Assembly (NCBI GenBank): GCA_964619955.1
Contig: CAZUJF010000008.1
Location: 1-64,000 of the forward strand
Direction of reading: 5' to 3'
DNA: 64,000 nucleotides
From: JACQFK01 sp964619955
GTDB taxonomy: Bacteria > Planctomycetota > MHYJ01 > JACPRB01
Below the pieces are notes generated by a model. That model searched no databases. It saw only the letters and a program-made list of their open reading frames with translations, and was not told the DNA's origin. The first letter of the stretch is position 1; each line of letters begins with the position of its first letter. The translations under genes and the position numbers were made by a program. Below, piece by piece: positions 16,384-25,442 of this stretch.

Positions 16384-17279
16384 TCCCGTCCGCCGTCGGG
16401 CCGCTGCTCCGGACGCTGCCGTTCCTGCTCGCCGCGTTCCAGGATCCCCCGCCTCCGACGTTCCGGGAGGAGGATCGCGGATTCGTGTTCGACACCGGCC
16501 TGCTCCGCGGGGGCCTCCGGGCCGGGGGGAAGGGCGGCGGCCTGGCGCCGGTGCTCGACGCCGCCACGGGCCTCCCGCTCGCGCAGCCTTACGGCCTGCT
16601 GTCGGCCTACCGGCTCCTGACGGCCGGCGCGCGGCATCTTCCGGACGCCCGCGATTGGGCGGCCCGGGCGGGACTCGAGAAGGACGGCTCCGTGAGCGTC
16701 CGCCGCGGCGCGGATGCGGAGCACCCCTTCGAGGTTCTGGAGGTCTACCGCTGGGCGGCGCCCGGGATCGTCGATTACGCCGTCACGGTCCGGGCGGAGA
16801 AACCGCTCCGGGGCTTCGAGGTCTTCCTGGCCTCCTATTTCAACGGCTTCCCCGAATCCCGGGTCCGCGCGCAGGGGCCCGGCGGCCCCGTCTTCGTTCC
16901 CGCGACCCGGGAGGCGGGCGACTGGCAGGCCTTCCCCCGGGACGACGAAGCCGTCAAACTTCTCCGGGACGGACGCTGGGCCTGTCCCCCCCATCCCGTC
17001 GCCTGGACCCTGAGGCCCCCGCTGGCCGGGGCGCTGGCGATCCGGCGCGATCCCGCCGGCGGCCTGGCCGGGATCGTGATGTCGCCCCCGGCCGACTGTT
17101 TCGCCGTCCTAACCCCCCACGGGGCCGATGGGCACCGCTCGCTCTATCTCTCCCTGTTCGGTCGCGATCTGGCGGCCGGCGAGAGCGCGGTCGCCCGTGC
17201 GCGGCTCGTGGTGGGAAGGGACCTCGGCGACGCCCGGGCCGGGGAGCTCTACGAGGAGTACCTGGGGCGGCTCCGATGA
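16380..17279 (+). CDS. Secreted protein of unknown function
   Basis: A 299-residue protein with a signal-like N-terminus (PLLRTLPFLLAAFQ). I do not recognise a named domain. Segments such as TGLLRGGLRAGGKGGGLAPVLDAATGLPL and FEVFLASYFNGFPESRV suggest a beta-rich fold like the aldose epimerase or galactose mutarotase-type sandwiches found in planctomycete secreted proteins. It is linked by 4-base overlaps to the YHS-like gene upstream and to the DUF5703 gene downstream, so the three products probably act together outside the cytoplasm, perhaps in carbohydrate breakdown. Confidence 0.65.
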   Translation: MIPSAVGPLLRTLPFLLAAFQDPPPPTFREEDRGFVFDTGLLRGGLRAGGKGGGLAPVLDAATGLPLAQPYGLLSAYRLLTAGARHLPDARDWAARAGLEKDGSVSVRRGADAEHPFEVLEVYRWAAPGIVDYAVTVRAEKPLRGFEVFLASYFNGFPESRVRAQGPGGPVFVPATREAGDWQAFPRDDEAVKLLRDGRWACPPHPVAWTLRPPLAGALAIRRDPAGGLAGIVMSPPADCFAVLTPHGADGHRSLYLSLFGRDLAAGESAVARARLVVGRDLGDARAGELYEEYLGRLR

Positions 17280-19519
17280 ACCCCGCCCTGCTGCTGGTCT
17301 CCTGGCTGCTCCTGCCGCCGCAGGACGGGGCCTGGGATCACGACGTGGTCTGGACCACTCCGGGCGCCGACGCCTCGGGCTCGATGCCGCTGGGCAACGG
17401 CGAAGTCGGGCTCAACCTCTGGGTCGAGGAGGGGGGCGATCTCGTCTTCACCGTCGCCCGCACCGACGCCTGGAGCGAGGTGTCCCGGCTGCTGAAGCTG
17501 GGCCGCATCCGCGTCCGGCTCTCCCCCAACCCCTTCGCGAAGGGGGCCCCGTTCCGGCAGACGCTCCGGTTGAGGGAGGGTGCCGTGCACCTCGCGGCCG
17601 GCCCGCCCGGAAGCGAGGTCCTCCTGAGGATCTTCGTCGACGCCCGCGCCCCCGTGATCTACGTCGCGGGGGAATCCGCCCGCCCCCTCGAGGTGCGCGC
17701 GGCCTTCGAGACCTGGCGCACGCAGCGGACGCGGATCCAGGGGGAGGCGCTGGAGTCCTGCTGGACGATGCGCGAGGCCCCCGGGCACGTCGAGCTCTGG
17801 GAGTCCGCGGACGTCGTCGCCGCCGGCCCCGCCGACGCCGTGGTCTGGTACCACCGCAACGAGGGGTCCATCGTCCCGTTCACGCTCCGGCACCAGGGCT
17901 GCGAGAGCCTCGCGCCGCTGGTCCTCGATCCGCTGATCCGGCGCACCTTCGGGGGGCGGATGGAGGCCCCCGGGTTCGCCCGGGAGGGCGCGGCCGGGCT
18001 GGCCTCGCCGGGGCCCGTGAAGTCCTTCGCGCTCCGCATCGCGACCCATGCCTCGCAGCCGGACTCGGCCGAGGCCTGGGAGCGGGAACTCGCCGCGATC
18101 GCCGCGAAGGCGGGGGAGCCGGCGGCAGCCGCGACGGCGACCGCGGCCTGGTGGGACGCCTTCTGGGCCCGCAGCTGGATCCGGGTCGGCGGCGGGGCCG
18201 GGGACGATCCGTCCCTGTCCCGGATCACGCAGGCCTACGTCCTGCAGCGCTGGATGGCGGCCTGCGCCGGACGGGGCGCGTATCCGATCAAGTTCAACGG
18301 GTCGCTCTTCACCGTCGAGCCCGTCCATTCGGGCGGGCCCCGGCAGAACGCCGACTGGCGCCGCTGGGGCGACGCTTACTGGTGGCAGAACACGCGGCTG
18401 CCGTATTTCCCCCTGCCCGCGTCGGGGGATCTCGACCTGCTTGAGCCGCTCTTCCGCTTCTACCGCGGGCAGCTCCCGCTGGCGAAGGCCCGCACGAAGC
18501 TCTACACGGGCGCGGAGGGGGTCTGCTTCCAGGAGACGGTGTCCTGCTTCGGGACGGCCTCCAACGGCGACTACGGCTGGAAGCGCGAGGGGCGCGCGCC
18601 CGGCGATTTCCTCAACCTGTACATCCGGCACATCTGGCAGCAGGGTCTGGAGCTGCTGATGCTGATGCTGGACGCCTACGAGCACGGCGAGGACGCCCGG
18701 TTTCTCGCGGAGGAGCTGGTGCCGATGGCCCGCGAGGTGCTCCGCTACTTCGACACGCGGTTCCCGCGCGACCCGGACGGGCGGCTCCGGATCAGCCCCA
18801 CCCAGGCGGTGGAGACCTACTGGTACGACGTGGAGAACGACACGCCCTGCGTGGCGGGGTTGCACGCGGTGGCGGGGCGGCTGCTGGCGCTGCCCGCGGC
18901 GGCGGTGCCCGCCGAGGACCGCGGATTGTGGATGCGGATGCAGGCCTCCGCGCCGGCGCTGCCGGTCCGCGAGGAGGCGGGACGGCGCTTCGTGCTGCCG
19001 GCGGAGAAGTTCCGCAAGCAGCGCTCGAACTGCGAGAATCCGGAGCTCTACGCCGTGTGGCCGTTCCGCCTGTTCTCGGCCGCGCGCCCCGACCTGGCGA
19101 CGGGGGTGGAGACCTGGAGGCGCCGCGGGGACCGGGGCATGAACGGCTGGTCCTACGACGGCCAGGCGGCGGCGATCCTGGGCCTGACGGCGGAGGCCCG
19201 GCAGCAGATCCTCCACAAGGTGGGGAACTCCAACCCCAGGCACCGTTTCCCGGCGATGTGGGGGCCGAACTTCGACTGGGTGCCCGACCAGGACCACGGC
19301 AGCAGCATCCTGCTGACGCTGCAGCACATGGTGCTCCTGGCCGAAGGCGAGCGGATTTTGCTCCTGCCCGCGTGGCCCAAAGAATGGAATCTCAAGTTCC
19401 GCCTGCACGCGCCGCGGCGGACGATCGTGGAAGGGGAGTTCCGGGACGGCCGCATGCAGTCGTTGCGGGTCGAGCCCGCCGCGCGCAGGGCGGACGTGAC
19501 GGTCTGCGAGCCCCGCTGA
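17276..19519 (+). CDS. DUF5703 glycoside hydrolase-like secreted protein
   Basis: A 747-residue exported protein. Residues about 22-280 match the DUF5703 N-terminal domain (SMPLGNGEVGLNLWVEEGGDLVF, ARTDAWSE), followed by a large (alpha/alpha) barrel-like region with NADWRRWGDAYWWQNTRL, RISPTQAVETYW and WSYDGQAAAILG. The arrangement resembles GH95-type fucosidases and related alpha/alpha toroid hydrolases, though enzyme activity has not been assigned to this family as far as I know. It ends the YHS-hypothetical-DUF5703 operon and converges on the NamZ gene. A role in attacking complex sulfated or fucosylated glycans is inference. Confidence 0.8.
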   Translation: MNPALLLVSWLLLPPQDGAWDHDVVWTTPGADASGSMPLGNGEVGLNLWVEEGGDLVFTVARTDAWSEVSRLLKLGRIRVRLSPNPFAKGAPFRQTLRLREGAVHLAAGPPGSEVLLRIFVDARAPVIYVAGESARPLEVRAAFETWRTQRTRIQGEALESCWTMREAPGHVELWESADVVAAGPADAVVWYHRNEGSIVPFTLRHQGCESLAPLVLDPLIRRTFGGRMEAPGFAREGAAGLASPGPVKSFALRIATHASQPDSAEAWERELAAIAAKAGEPAAAATATAAWWDAFWARSWIRVGGGAGDDPSLSRITQAYVLQRWMAACAGRGAYPIKFNGSLFTVEPVHSGGPRQNADWRRWGDAYWWQNTRLPYFPLPASGDLDLLEPLFRFYRGQLPLAKARTKLYTGAEGVCFQETVSCFGTASNGDYGWKREGRAPGDFLNLYIRHIWQQGLELLMLMLDAYEHGEDARFLAEELVPMAREVLRYFDTRFPRDPDGRLRISPTQAVETYWYDVENDTPCVAGLHAVAGRLLALPAAAVPAEDRGLWMRMQASAPALPVREEAGRRFVLPAEKFRKQRSNCENPELYAVWPFRLFSAARPDLATGVETWRRRGDRGMNGWSYDGQAAAILGLTAEARQQILHKVGNSNPRHRFPAMWGPNFDWVPDQDHGSSILLTLQHMVLLAEGERILLLPAWPKEWNLKFRLHAPRRTIVEGEFRDGRMQSLRVEPAARRADVTVCEPR

Positions 19520-19553
19520 GGGGCCCGTCCGGCGGACCGGGGACGGCGAGGCC

Positions 19554-20738
19554 CTACGGATACAGCAGGTGTTTCGTGCGGAGCCTGAGGAAGGCCTCCA
19601 GCTCCGGCCGCCAGGCGGCCTCGATTTCGGCGGGGGAGCGGCCCGCCTTGAGGTCCGCCTCGATCGATTTCAGCCCGATCATCGCCGGGCATTTGCCGAA
19701 CTTCAGCTCCGCCGGGTGCAGTCTGTACAGGGCGTCGAGGACGTGCAGCGAGGCGGCCACGGGGCGGAAGAGCGCGCGGTCTGTGAGTTCCGGCTCGAAG
19801 CCCCGGCAGCGTTGTCCCGTGAACGGATAGACGGGCATGCCCGGCACGCGCTCGGGGGTGAAGGTCGCGGGCTTCCAGCGGACGCCCGGCAGCGCCCGCG
19901 CGTTGAGGTCCGCGCAGAGCCTGTCGGCGTCGAGCCAGGGGGCGCCGTAGACGTGGAAGGGCCGCGGCGTGCCGCGCCCCACCGAGAGATTCGTCCCCTC
20001 CAGCGCGCCGAGCCCCGGATAGACGAGGGCGGCGTCGAGGTCGCGCATGTTGGGGGAGGGGTTGACCCACGCCAGGCCCGTCTTGTCGAAGAGCGTCGCG
20101 CGGCGCCAGCCTTCCATCTTCACGACGCTGAGCCGGCAGGACACTCCGAACTCGCCGGCGTAGAGCCCCGCGAGCTCCCCCACGGTCATCCCGTGGCGGG
20201 TGGGCAGGCCGAACCAGCCGATGAACTCGCCGCGCAGGCCCTCCTCGAGGACCGGCCCCTCCACCGCGGCGCCGCCGATGGCGTTGGGGCGGTCGAGGAC
20301 GACGAGCGCCTTGTCGTGCTCCTTCGCGGCCTCCATGACGAGCGCGAGCGTGCTGATGTAGGTGTAGTAGCGCGCGCCGATGTCCTGGATGTCGAAGACG
20401 AGCACGTCGAGATCCCGGAGCATCTCCGCCGTCGGCTTCCGGGTCTTTCCGTAGAGGCTGTGCACGGGAAGGCCGGTCTTCTCGTCCCTTCCGCTCTCGA
20501 CGTGCGCATCCTGGTTGCCGCGCAGCCCGTGTTCGGGGCTGAGGATGGAGGTCAGCCGGACCCCGGGCGCGGCGGCGAGCAGGTCCACGACGTGCCGCCC
20601 GCGGGCGTCGATGCCGGTGGGGTTCGTGACGACCCCGACGCGTTTGCCCTGCAGGGGTTTCCAGCCGTCGCGGGCCAGCACGTCGAGGCCCGTGCGGACG
20701 GCCTCCTGGAGGGCCAGGCTCAGGAGCAGGGCGAGCAT
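19554..20738 (-). CDS. namZ: DUF1343 exo-beta-N-acetylmuramidase-like protein (NamZ type)
   Basis: A 394-residue exported protein (signal MLALLLSLALQEA). The diagnostic DUF1343 blocks are present: SILSPEHGLRG, VFDIQDIGARYYTYISTL, VVLDRPNAIGG, WVNPSPNMRDLDAALVYPG and GTNLSVGRGT. NamZ enzymes (GH171) release MurNAc from the non-reducing end of peptidoglycan fragments, so a role in wall turnover or scavenging is expected. A TATACT box lies only 6 bases before the ATG, pointing to a leaderless mRNA despite the HDOD gene being just upstream on the same strand. Confidence 0.88.
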   Translation of the reverse strand: MLALLLSLALQEAVRTGLDVLARDGWKPLQGKRVGVVTNPTGIDARGRHVVDLLAAAPGVRLTSILSPEHGLRGNQDAHVESGRDEKTGLPVHSLYGKTRKPTAEMLRDLDVLVFDIQDIGARYYTYISTLALVMEAAKEHDKALVVLDRPNAIGGAAVEGPVLEEGLRGEFIGWFGLPTRHGMTVGELAGLYAGEFGVSCRLSVVKMEGWRRATLFDKTGLAWVNPSPNMRDLDAALVYPGLGALEGTNLSVGRGTPRPFHVYGAPWLDADRLCADLNARALPGVRWKPATFTPERVPGMPVYPFTGQRCRGFEPELTDRALFRPVAASLHVLDALYRLHPAELKFGKCPAMIGLKSIEADLKAGRSPAEIEAAWRPELEAFLRLRTKHLLYP

Positions 20739-20744
20739 GCGCCC

Positions 20745-20750
20745 AGTATA
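20745..20750 (-). promoter_or_regulatory. -10 box of namZ (likely leaderless)
   Basis: TATACT on the minus strand ends 6 bases before the ATG at 20738. No Shine-Dalgarno is present. Confidence 0.5.
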
Positions 20751-20756
20751 CGCGGG

Positions 20757-22037
20757 CTACGCGGCGGAAAGCTCGTTCACGCCGCCGGCGGCGAGGCCGG
20801 CGGCCTGCTCCAGCAGGCCCGGGATCCGGTCCCCGGGAATCCAGAGCGGGCCGGACCAGGCGGCGTGCCGGGCCCGGTCCCCGGGGGCCTCGAGCAGGGC
20901 GACGAGTCCGGCCACGACCAGGGGCTCCCGGGCCCCGCCCGGCGCCGCGAGGCTTTCCGGCGGATCGAGATGCCGCCGGGCGGCCTCGACGATGAGCGCG
21001 GGGAAGCGCCAGCGTTCGCAGAGGCAGGCGCCGATCTCGGCGTAGGTGGTTCCGAGGAGGCGGCGTTCCACCGCGCTCCAGGGCGCCCCCGTGGCGCGCA
21101 GCTCGGCGAGGATGAGGCGGAGCTGGGGCCGGAGGTGCTGGTATTCGACGAGTTTTCCGATGGCGTGCATCAGGCCCGCGGTGAAATGCTCGTCGGGGTT
21201 CCCCTGGCGCGAGGCGGCGGCGACCAGCTGGGCCCCGTGGGCGACGGCGAGGCTGCGGCGCCAGAAGTCGCGCAGGCTGAAGTCGAGGTCGCCGTGGGGG
21301 CGTCCGAGTCTCGAGGTGAGGGCGGAGACGGAGACGATGCGGCGCGTGAGCTGGTAGCCGAGCGTGACGACGGCGCGTTTGATGGAGGCGATGCGGCTTC
21401 CGAGCCCGTAGGTCGACGAGTTCACGACGCGCAGGCACTGGGCGGAGAGGCCCGGGTCCTTCTCGATCTCCGCGCAGACCGCCTCGGGGGGCGTCTCGGA
21501 GGCGTCGAGCATCTCCAGGATCTTGTGGGTGTGGGCGGGGATGGACCAGAGGTCGCTCACGCCGCCGAGCAGCTTCGCGACGGGTTCGGGCAGGGGCGGT
21601 CCGGCGGCGGGGAGGGACTTCGGCGTCGGCGGGGCCAGGTAGCCGGCCTTCAGCACCCCCTTCTGGGCGACGAACTCCTTCGCGTAGCGCTCGAGCACCG
21701 GGGGGCCCACGACCTGCAGGACGAGGCAGGCCTCGGTCAGCAGGGCCATGTCCTCGCCCAGGGGCATGAGGGCCTCGCCGAAGTAGGAGGCGGGAACCAG
21801 CCCCGTCGCGGCCGCCGCCGCGTCGAAGCGCCCGCTGCGTTCGTCGGCCAGGAGCCCGCAGAGATCCGCGCCGGTGATCGCGGGGCGGCCGACCGCGAAG
21901 GAGCGCAATCGCACGTCGCTGAGGCGGCGGAGCTGCGTGAGGCGGTCGAGATTCGCGCCCTCGACCAGCATCTTGGGTTTGATGAAGACCAGGAAGGTCT
22001 TCAAGCGCTCGCGCAGCAGCTCCACCGGGGAGGGCAT
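20757..22037 (-). CDS. HDOD-domain signalling protein
   Basis: A 426-residue protein. The C-terminal half (about 180-390) is an HDOD domain, an HD-related output module usually without phosphodiesterase residues; recognisable parts are IPAHTHKILEMLDASETPPEAV, DPGLSAQCLRVVNSSTYGLGSRIASIKRAVVTLG and GLMHAIGKLVEYQHL. The N-terminal part (about 10-130) looks like a partial receiver- or GAF-like region without clear catalytic motifs. HDOD proteins usually relay signals in c-di-GMP or two-component systems. The start was moved to the ATG at 22037, which has a TATCAT box 6 bases upstream and no ribosome-binding site. Confidence 0.85.
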   Translation of the reverse strand: MPSPVELLRERLKTFLVFIKPKMLVEGANLDRLTQLRRLSDVRLRSFAVGRPAITGADLCGLLADERSGRFDAAAAATGLVPASYFGEALMPLGEDMALLTEACLVLQVVGPPVLERYAKEFVAQKGVLKAGYLAPPTPKSLPAAGPPLPEPVAKLLGGVSDLWSIPAHTHKILEMLDASETPPEAVCAEIEKDPGLSAQCLRVVNSSTYGLGSRIASIKRAVVTLGYQLTRRIVSVSALTSRLGRPHGDLDFSLRDFWRRSLAVAHGAQLVAAASRQGNPDEHFTAGLMHAIGKLVEYQHLRPQLRLILAELRATGAPWSAVERRLLGTTYAEIGACLCERWRFPALIVEAARRHLDPPESLAAPGGAREPLVVAGLVALLEAPGDRARHAAWSGPLWIPGDRIPGLLEQAAGLAAGGVNELSAA

Positions 22038-22043
22038 GCACCC

Positions 22044-22049
22044 ATGATA
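22044..22049 (-). promoter_or_regulatory. -10 box of the HDOD gene (likely leaderless)
   Basis: TATCAT on the minus strand ends 6 bases before the ATG at 22037. No Shine-Dalgarno is present. Confidence 0.5.
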
Positions 22050-22115
22050 GCACAAAGATGCGCCGAGTCCATCTTTCATGCATCAGGGGCTCTGGATGCG
22101 GGGGGCGGCCTGTGT

Positions 22116-22121
22116 TAGGAT
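22116..22121 (+). promoter_or_regulatory. -10 box of proB (likely leaderless)
   Basis: TAGGAT ends 10 bases before the proB ATG at 22132. No ribosome-binding site is visible. Confidence 0.4.
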
Positions 22122-22131
22122 CGGCGCTCCA

Positions 22132-23229
22132 ATGTCCTCCCGAGAGTTCCTCTCCCGCGCGAAGCGGCTGGTGGTGAAGGCGGGCACCCGCACGCTCCTC
22201 GACGAGGCCCAGCGTCCGGACGCGGCGCTGCTGCAGCGCCTGCTGGGCGAGTTGGTCCACCTCTCGGAGGAGGGCCGCAGCGTGGTCTTCGTGTCCTCGG
22301 GGGCGATCGGGACCGGCCTCGCGCCCCTGGGCCTCTCGCGGCGCCCGGACTCCATCCCCGAATTGCAGGCGGCGGCCGCCGTCGGACAGTCCCTGCTCAT
22401 GCAGGTCTACAACTCGATCCTGGGTCCGCTCGGCTACGCGGTCGCCCAGATCCTCCTCACGCACGAGGACTTCCAGGACCGGCGCCGCTACCTCAACCTC
22501 CGCAACATGATGTCGGTGCTCGAGGGGCGGAAGGTCATCCCCGTCATCAACGAGAACGACACGGTCGGCACCGACGAGATCCGCTTCGGCGACAACGACA
22601 TCCTCGCGGGCCTCGTCGCCAACGCCATCGACGCCGAGGTTACCGTGCTCCTCTCGGACGTGGACGGCTTCCTCATGGACGGCCGCGTGCAGGAGGACAT
22701 CCGCGAGGTCACGCCCCAGGTGGAGGGCGCCGCGGGGGGGACCAGCGGCCTGGGCAGCGGCGGCATGATCTCCAAGATCCGCTGCGCGAAGACCGTCACC
22801 GCCGCGGGCGGCTCGCTGCTGCTCATCCACGGGAAGAAGGTGCGGTTGCGGGAGGCGCTGGAGGGCCGCGTCGGGACCCTCTTCCATCCGACGGGGACGC
22901 GCCTCGACCACCGCAAGCGCTGGATCGCCCATACCCTGAAATCCGGCGGGACGATCTCGGTCGACGCCGGGGGCGCGGCCGCCGTCGTGAAGAACGGCCG
23001 CAGCCTGCTCGCCGTCGGCGTGACCGCCTGCGAGGGCGCCTTCGAGCCGGGGGACATGGTGGAGATCCTCGACCCCTCGGGGCGCGCGGTCGCGAAGGGG
23101 CTCGTCAACTACGCCTGCGCCGACCTGCGCCGCATCCTCGGCCGCCGGACGGAGGAGATCGAGGGCGTCCTCGGGTATCGTCCGTCCGACGAAATCGTCC
23201 ACCGGGACAATCTCGTCATCCTGGGGTAG
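22132..23229 (+). CDS. proB: Glutamate 5-kinase with PUA domain
   Basis: A 365-residue enzyme that phosphorylates glutamate, the first step of proline synthesis. The amino acid kinase domain shows VVKAGTRTL, SSGAIG at 55-60, the substrate block NENDTVGTDEIRFGDND at 140-156 and SGLGSGGMISK; the C-terminal 85 residues or so form a PUA domain (ISVDAGGAAAVVKNGRSLL). Length is standard. A -10 box sits 10 bases upstream. proA lies two genes downstream with a YdjC deacetylase between them, an unusual interruption of the proBA pair. Confidence 0.95.
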   Translation: MSSREFLSRAKRLVVKAGTRTLLDEAQRPDAALLQRLLGELVHLSEEGRSVVFVSSGAIGTGLAPLGLSRRPDSIPELQAAAAVGQSLLMQVYNSILGPLGYAVAQILLTHEDFQDRRRYLNLRNMMSVLEGRKVIPVINENDTVGTDEIRFGDNDILAGLVANAIDAEVTVLLSDVDGFLMDGRVQEDIREVTPQVEGAAGGTSGLGSGGMISKIRCAKTVTAAGGSLLLIHGKKVRLREALEGRVGTLFHPTGTRLDHRKRWIAHTLKSGGTISVDAGGAAAVVKNGRSLLAVGVTACEGAFEPGDMVEILDPSGRAVAKGLVNYACADLRRILGRRTEEIEGVLGYRPSDEIVHRDNLVILG

Positions 23230-23241
23230 ACTGCTTCCAGG

Positions 23242-24072
23242 ATGTCCGCGAAATGGCTCGTCGTCACGGCGGACGAGCTGGGCCTCAGCTCGAAGCGCAA
23301 CCAGGGGATCATCGACGCCCACTGCAAGGGCATCGTCACCTCCGCGTCCCTGCTCGCGTACGGGCCGGCCTTCCGCGAGGCGGTGAAGATCGTGCGGGCG
23401 CTGCCGAAACTCGACGTCGGCCTGCACCTGAACCTGAGCGAGGGCGAGCCGCTCGTGCTCGGGCACAAGACGCTCGTGAACCCGGAGGGGCTCTTCTGGG
23501 GGCGGCAGGAGGCGCGGCGCCGGATCAAGGAGGGCCGCGTCGACCTGCGGGAGGTCGAGCGCGAGGCGGAGGAGCAGTTCGCGATCCTCGAGCGGGCCGG
23601 GATCAAGCCGACCTTCCTGAACTCCGTCGACCACGTGCACATCCGCGGCTCGCTGGCCGCCCCGCTCGCGGGCCTGGCCCGGCGCCACAAGGTGCGCTGC
23701 TTCCGCTGTCCCGCCGACCGGGTCCGGGCGGCCTCGCTGGCCCCGGACGCGGAGCGTTCCGCCGCGGTGGAGGAATACCGGCAGTCGGCGCTGAATTCGA
23801 TCGCGATCTACGGGGCCGAGCGGCTCAGGTCCACGGAAAACTTCCTGGGCGCCGCGCTCGCGGGGAAACTGACGCCCGAGGTCCTGATCGAGACGCTGCG
23901 GGGCCTGCCCGAGGGGCTGACGGAGCTCATGGTGCATCCGGGCCTGAAGGCGGCGGAATCGGGCTTCGAGGGCCCGGAGCGGGAGCTCGAGGTGCAGGCG
24001 CTCTGCGACCCCCGGATCCGGCCGCTGCTGAAGGAGCTGGGCATCGGGCTCACGCACTTCGGCAAGCTTTGA
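23242..24072 (+). CDS. ChbG/HpnK-family (YdjC-like) carbohydrate deacetylase
   Basis: A 276-residue protein of the YdjC family, metal-dependent deacetylases that act on N-acetyl groups of chitooligosaccharides or on hopanoid precursors (HpnK). The N-terminal motif reads TADELGLS where the family has NADDFGLS, so the second Asp, a metal ligand, is replaced by Glu. The other ligands appear kept: His in VGLHLNLSEG and His in DHVHIRG. It starts 12 bases after proB, with a possible TAGACT -10 box overlapping the proB stop 9 bases before the ATG. Hopanoid and diacetylchitobiose functions cannot be distinguished here. Confidence 0.85.
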   Translation: MSAKWLVVTADELGLSSKRNQGIIDAHCKGIVTSASLLAYGPAFREAVKIVRALPKLDVGLHLNLSEGEPLVLGHKTLVNPEGLFWGRQEARRRIKEGRVDLREVEREAEEQFAILERAGIKPTFLNSVDHVHIRGSLAAPLAGLARRHKVRCFRCPADRVRAASLAPDAERSAAVEEYRQSALNSIAIYGAERLRSTENFLGAALAGKLTPEVLIETLRGLPEGLTELMVHPGLKAAESGFEGPERELEVQALCDPRIRPLLKELGIGLTHFGKL

Positions 24073-24139
24073 GCCGCTGGCGTTCGCCCCTCCGGGATGG
24101 GATAATGCCGCGGTTCTGCAAGCTCTGAAAGGTTTGATC

Positions 24140-25387
24140 ATGGCCAGTCCCCTGGAACAGCTCGCCGGCCGGGCGAAGGCGGCCGCCGCGGCCCTGCGCC
24201 GCGCCAACTCCAACCAGAAGGCCAACGCCATCCGCGCCATGGGCGCGCGGCTCCGCACGCGGATGGACGAGGTCCTCTCCGCGAACCGGGAGGATCTCGC
24301 GCAGGCGAAGGCCGACGGCCTGGGCGAGGCGAAGATCGACCGGCTGAAACTGGACGAAAAGCGGGTCGAGGAGATCATCAAGGGCCTCGAGGTCGTCGCC
24401 GCGCAGGCGGACCCCGTGGGGAAGATCTACGACGAGCGCAAGGGCCCCAGCGGCATCCTCTGCCGGCGCGTTCGCGTCCCCATCGGCGTCATCCTCATGA
24501 TCTTCGAGGCGCGCCCCAACGTGACCGCGGAGGCCGCGGCGCTCTGCCTGAAGGCGGGCAACGCGGTCATCCTCAAGGGCGGCCGGGAGGCCCAGCGCAG
24601 CAACCGGATCATCGCCGCCTGCCTGCAGGGGGCGGTGTCGCAGGAGGGCCTGCCCGGGGACGCGATCCAGGCCGTCGAGGGCGGCCACGAGGCGGTGGAC
24701 GAGCTGCTCACGATGGACCGGCTCATCGACCTGGTGATCCCCCGCGGCGGGGAGGGCCTGATCCGCTCGGTCGCGGAGAAGTCCCGCATCCCCGTGATCA
24801 AGCACTACAAGGGCAACTGCCACGTGTACGTGGACGACTCGGCCGAGCCCATCATGGCCCGGACGCTCGTCGTCAACGCGAAGGCCCAGCGGCCCGGCAC
24901 CTGCAACGCCGCCGAGAAGCTGCTCATCCACGAGCGCGTCGCCGAGAAGCAGCTCCCCGGGATCGTGGAGCGGCTCGTGAAGGCGGGCGTGCAGCTGCGC
25001 GGCGACGAGGCCTCGCGCCGGATCTCGAAGGAGATCAAGCCCGCCTCGGAGCAGGACTGGGGCGAGGAGTACCTGGACCTCGTCATGGCGGTGAAGGTGG
25101 TGAAGGACCTCGACGAGGCGATCCGCCACATCAACACGCACGGCTCCGCGCACACGGACGCGATCGTCACGCAGAACGAGGCGGCGGCGAAGCGCTTCCT
25201 CAACGAGGTGGATTCCGCGAGCGTGATGTGGAACTGTTCGACGCGGCTGGCCGACGGCGGCCAGTACGGCCTCGGCGCGGAGATCGGGATCTCGACCGAC
25301 CGCCTGCACGCGCGCGGCCCGATGGGCGCCGAGGAGCTCACCTGCGTGAAGTGGGTCGTGACGGGGACGGGACAACTCCGGAGCTAG
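24140..25387 (+). CDS. proA: Gamma-glutamyl phosphate reductase
   Basis: A 415-residue NADPH-dependent reductase for the second step of proline synthesis. The ALDH fold carries IGVILMIFEARPNVT, the PRGGEGL block at 201-207 and the catalytic Cys255 in AQRPGTCNAAEKLL. The ATG at 24140 follows a GAAAGG ribosome-binding site; a TTG six bases earlier is in frame but less likely. A GATAAT at 24101-24106 could give it a separate promoter. It ends before a 153-base region with a nested hairpin. Confidence 0.95.
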   Translation: MASPLEQLAGRAKAAAAALRRANSNQKANAIRAMGARLRTRMDEVLSANREDLAQAKADGLGEAKIDRLKLDEKRVEEIIKGLEVVAAQADPVGKIYDERKGPSGILCRRVRVPIGVILMIFEARPNVTAEAAALCLKAGNAVILKGGREAQRSNRIIAACLQGAVSQEGLPGDAIQAVEGGHEAVDELLTMDRLIDLVIPRGGEGLIRSVAEKSRIPVIKHYKGNCHVYVDDSAEPIMARTLVVNAKAQRPGTCNAAEKLLIHERVAEKQLPGIVERLVKAGVQLRGDEASRRISKEIKPASEQDWGEEYLDLVMAVKVVKDLDEAIRHINTHGSAHTDAIVTQNEAAAKRFLNEVDSASVMWNCSTRLADGGQYGLGAEIGISTDRLHARGPMGAEELTCVKWVVTGTGQLRS

Positions 25388-25442
25388 GTCCCCCGGCAAA
25401 CGCGCTTTTTTCGCAAATCCCCCGCCCGCAGGCGCGTATAAG

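Noticed and set aside
19153..24381. A very long minus-strand reading frame of about 1740 codons
   Set aside because: It runs across well-supported genes (DUF5703, namZ, HDOD, proB, YdjC) in other frames, is Arg/Pro/Gly-rich and has no domain; it comes from high GC and few stop codons.
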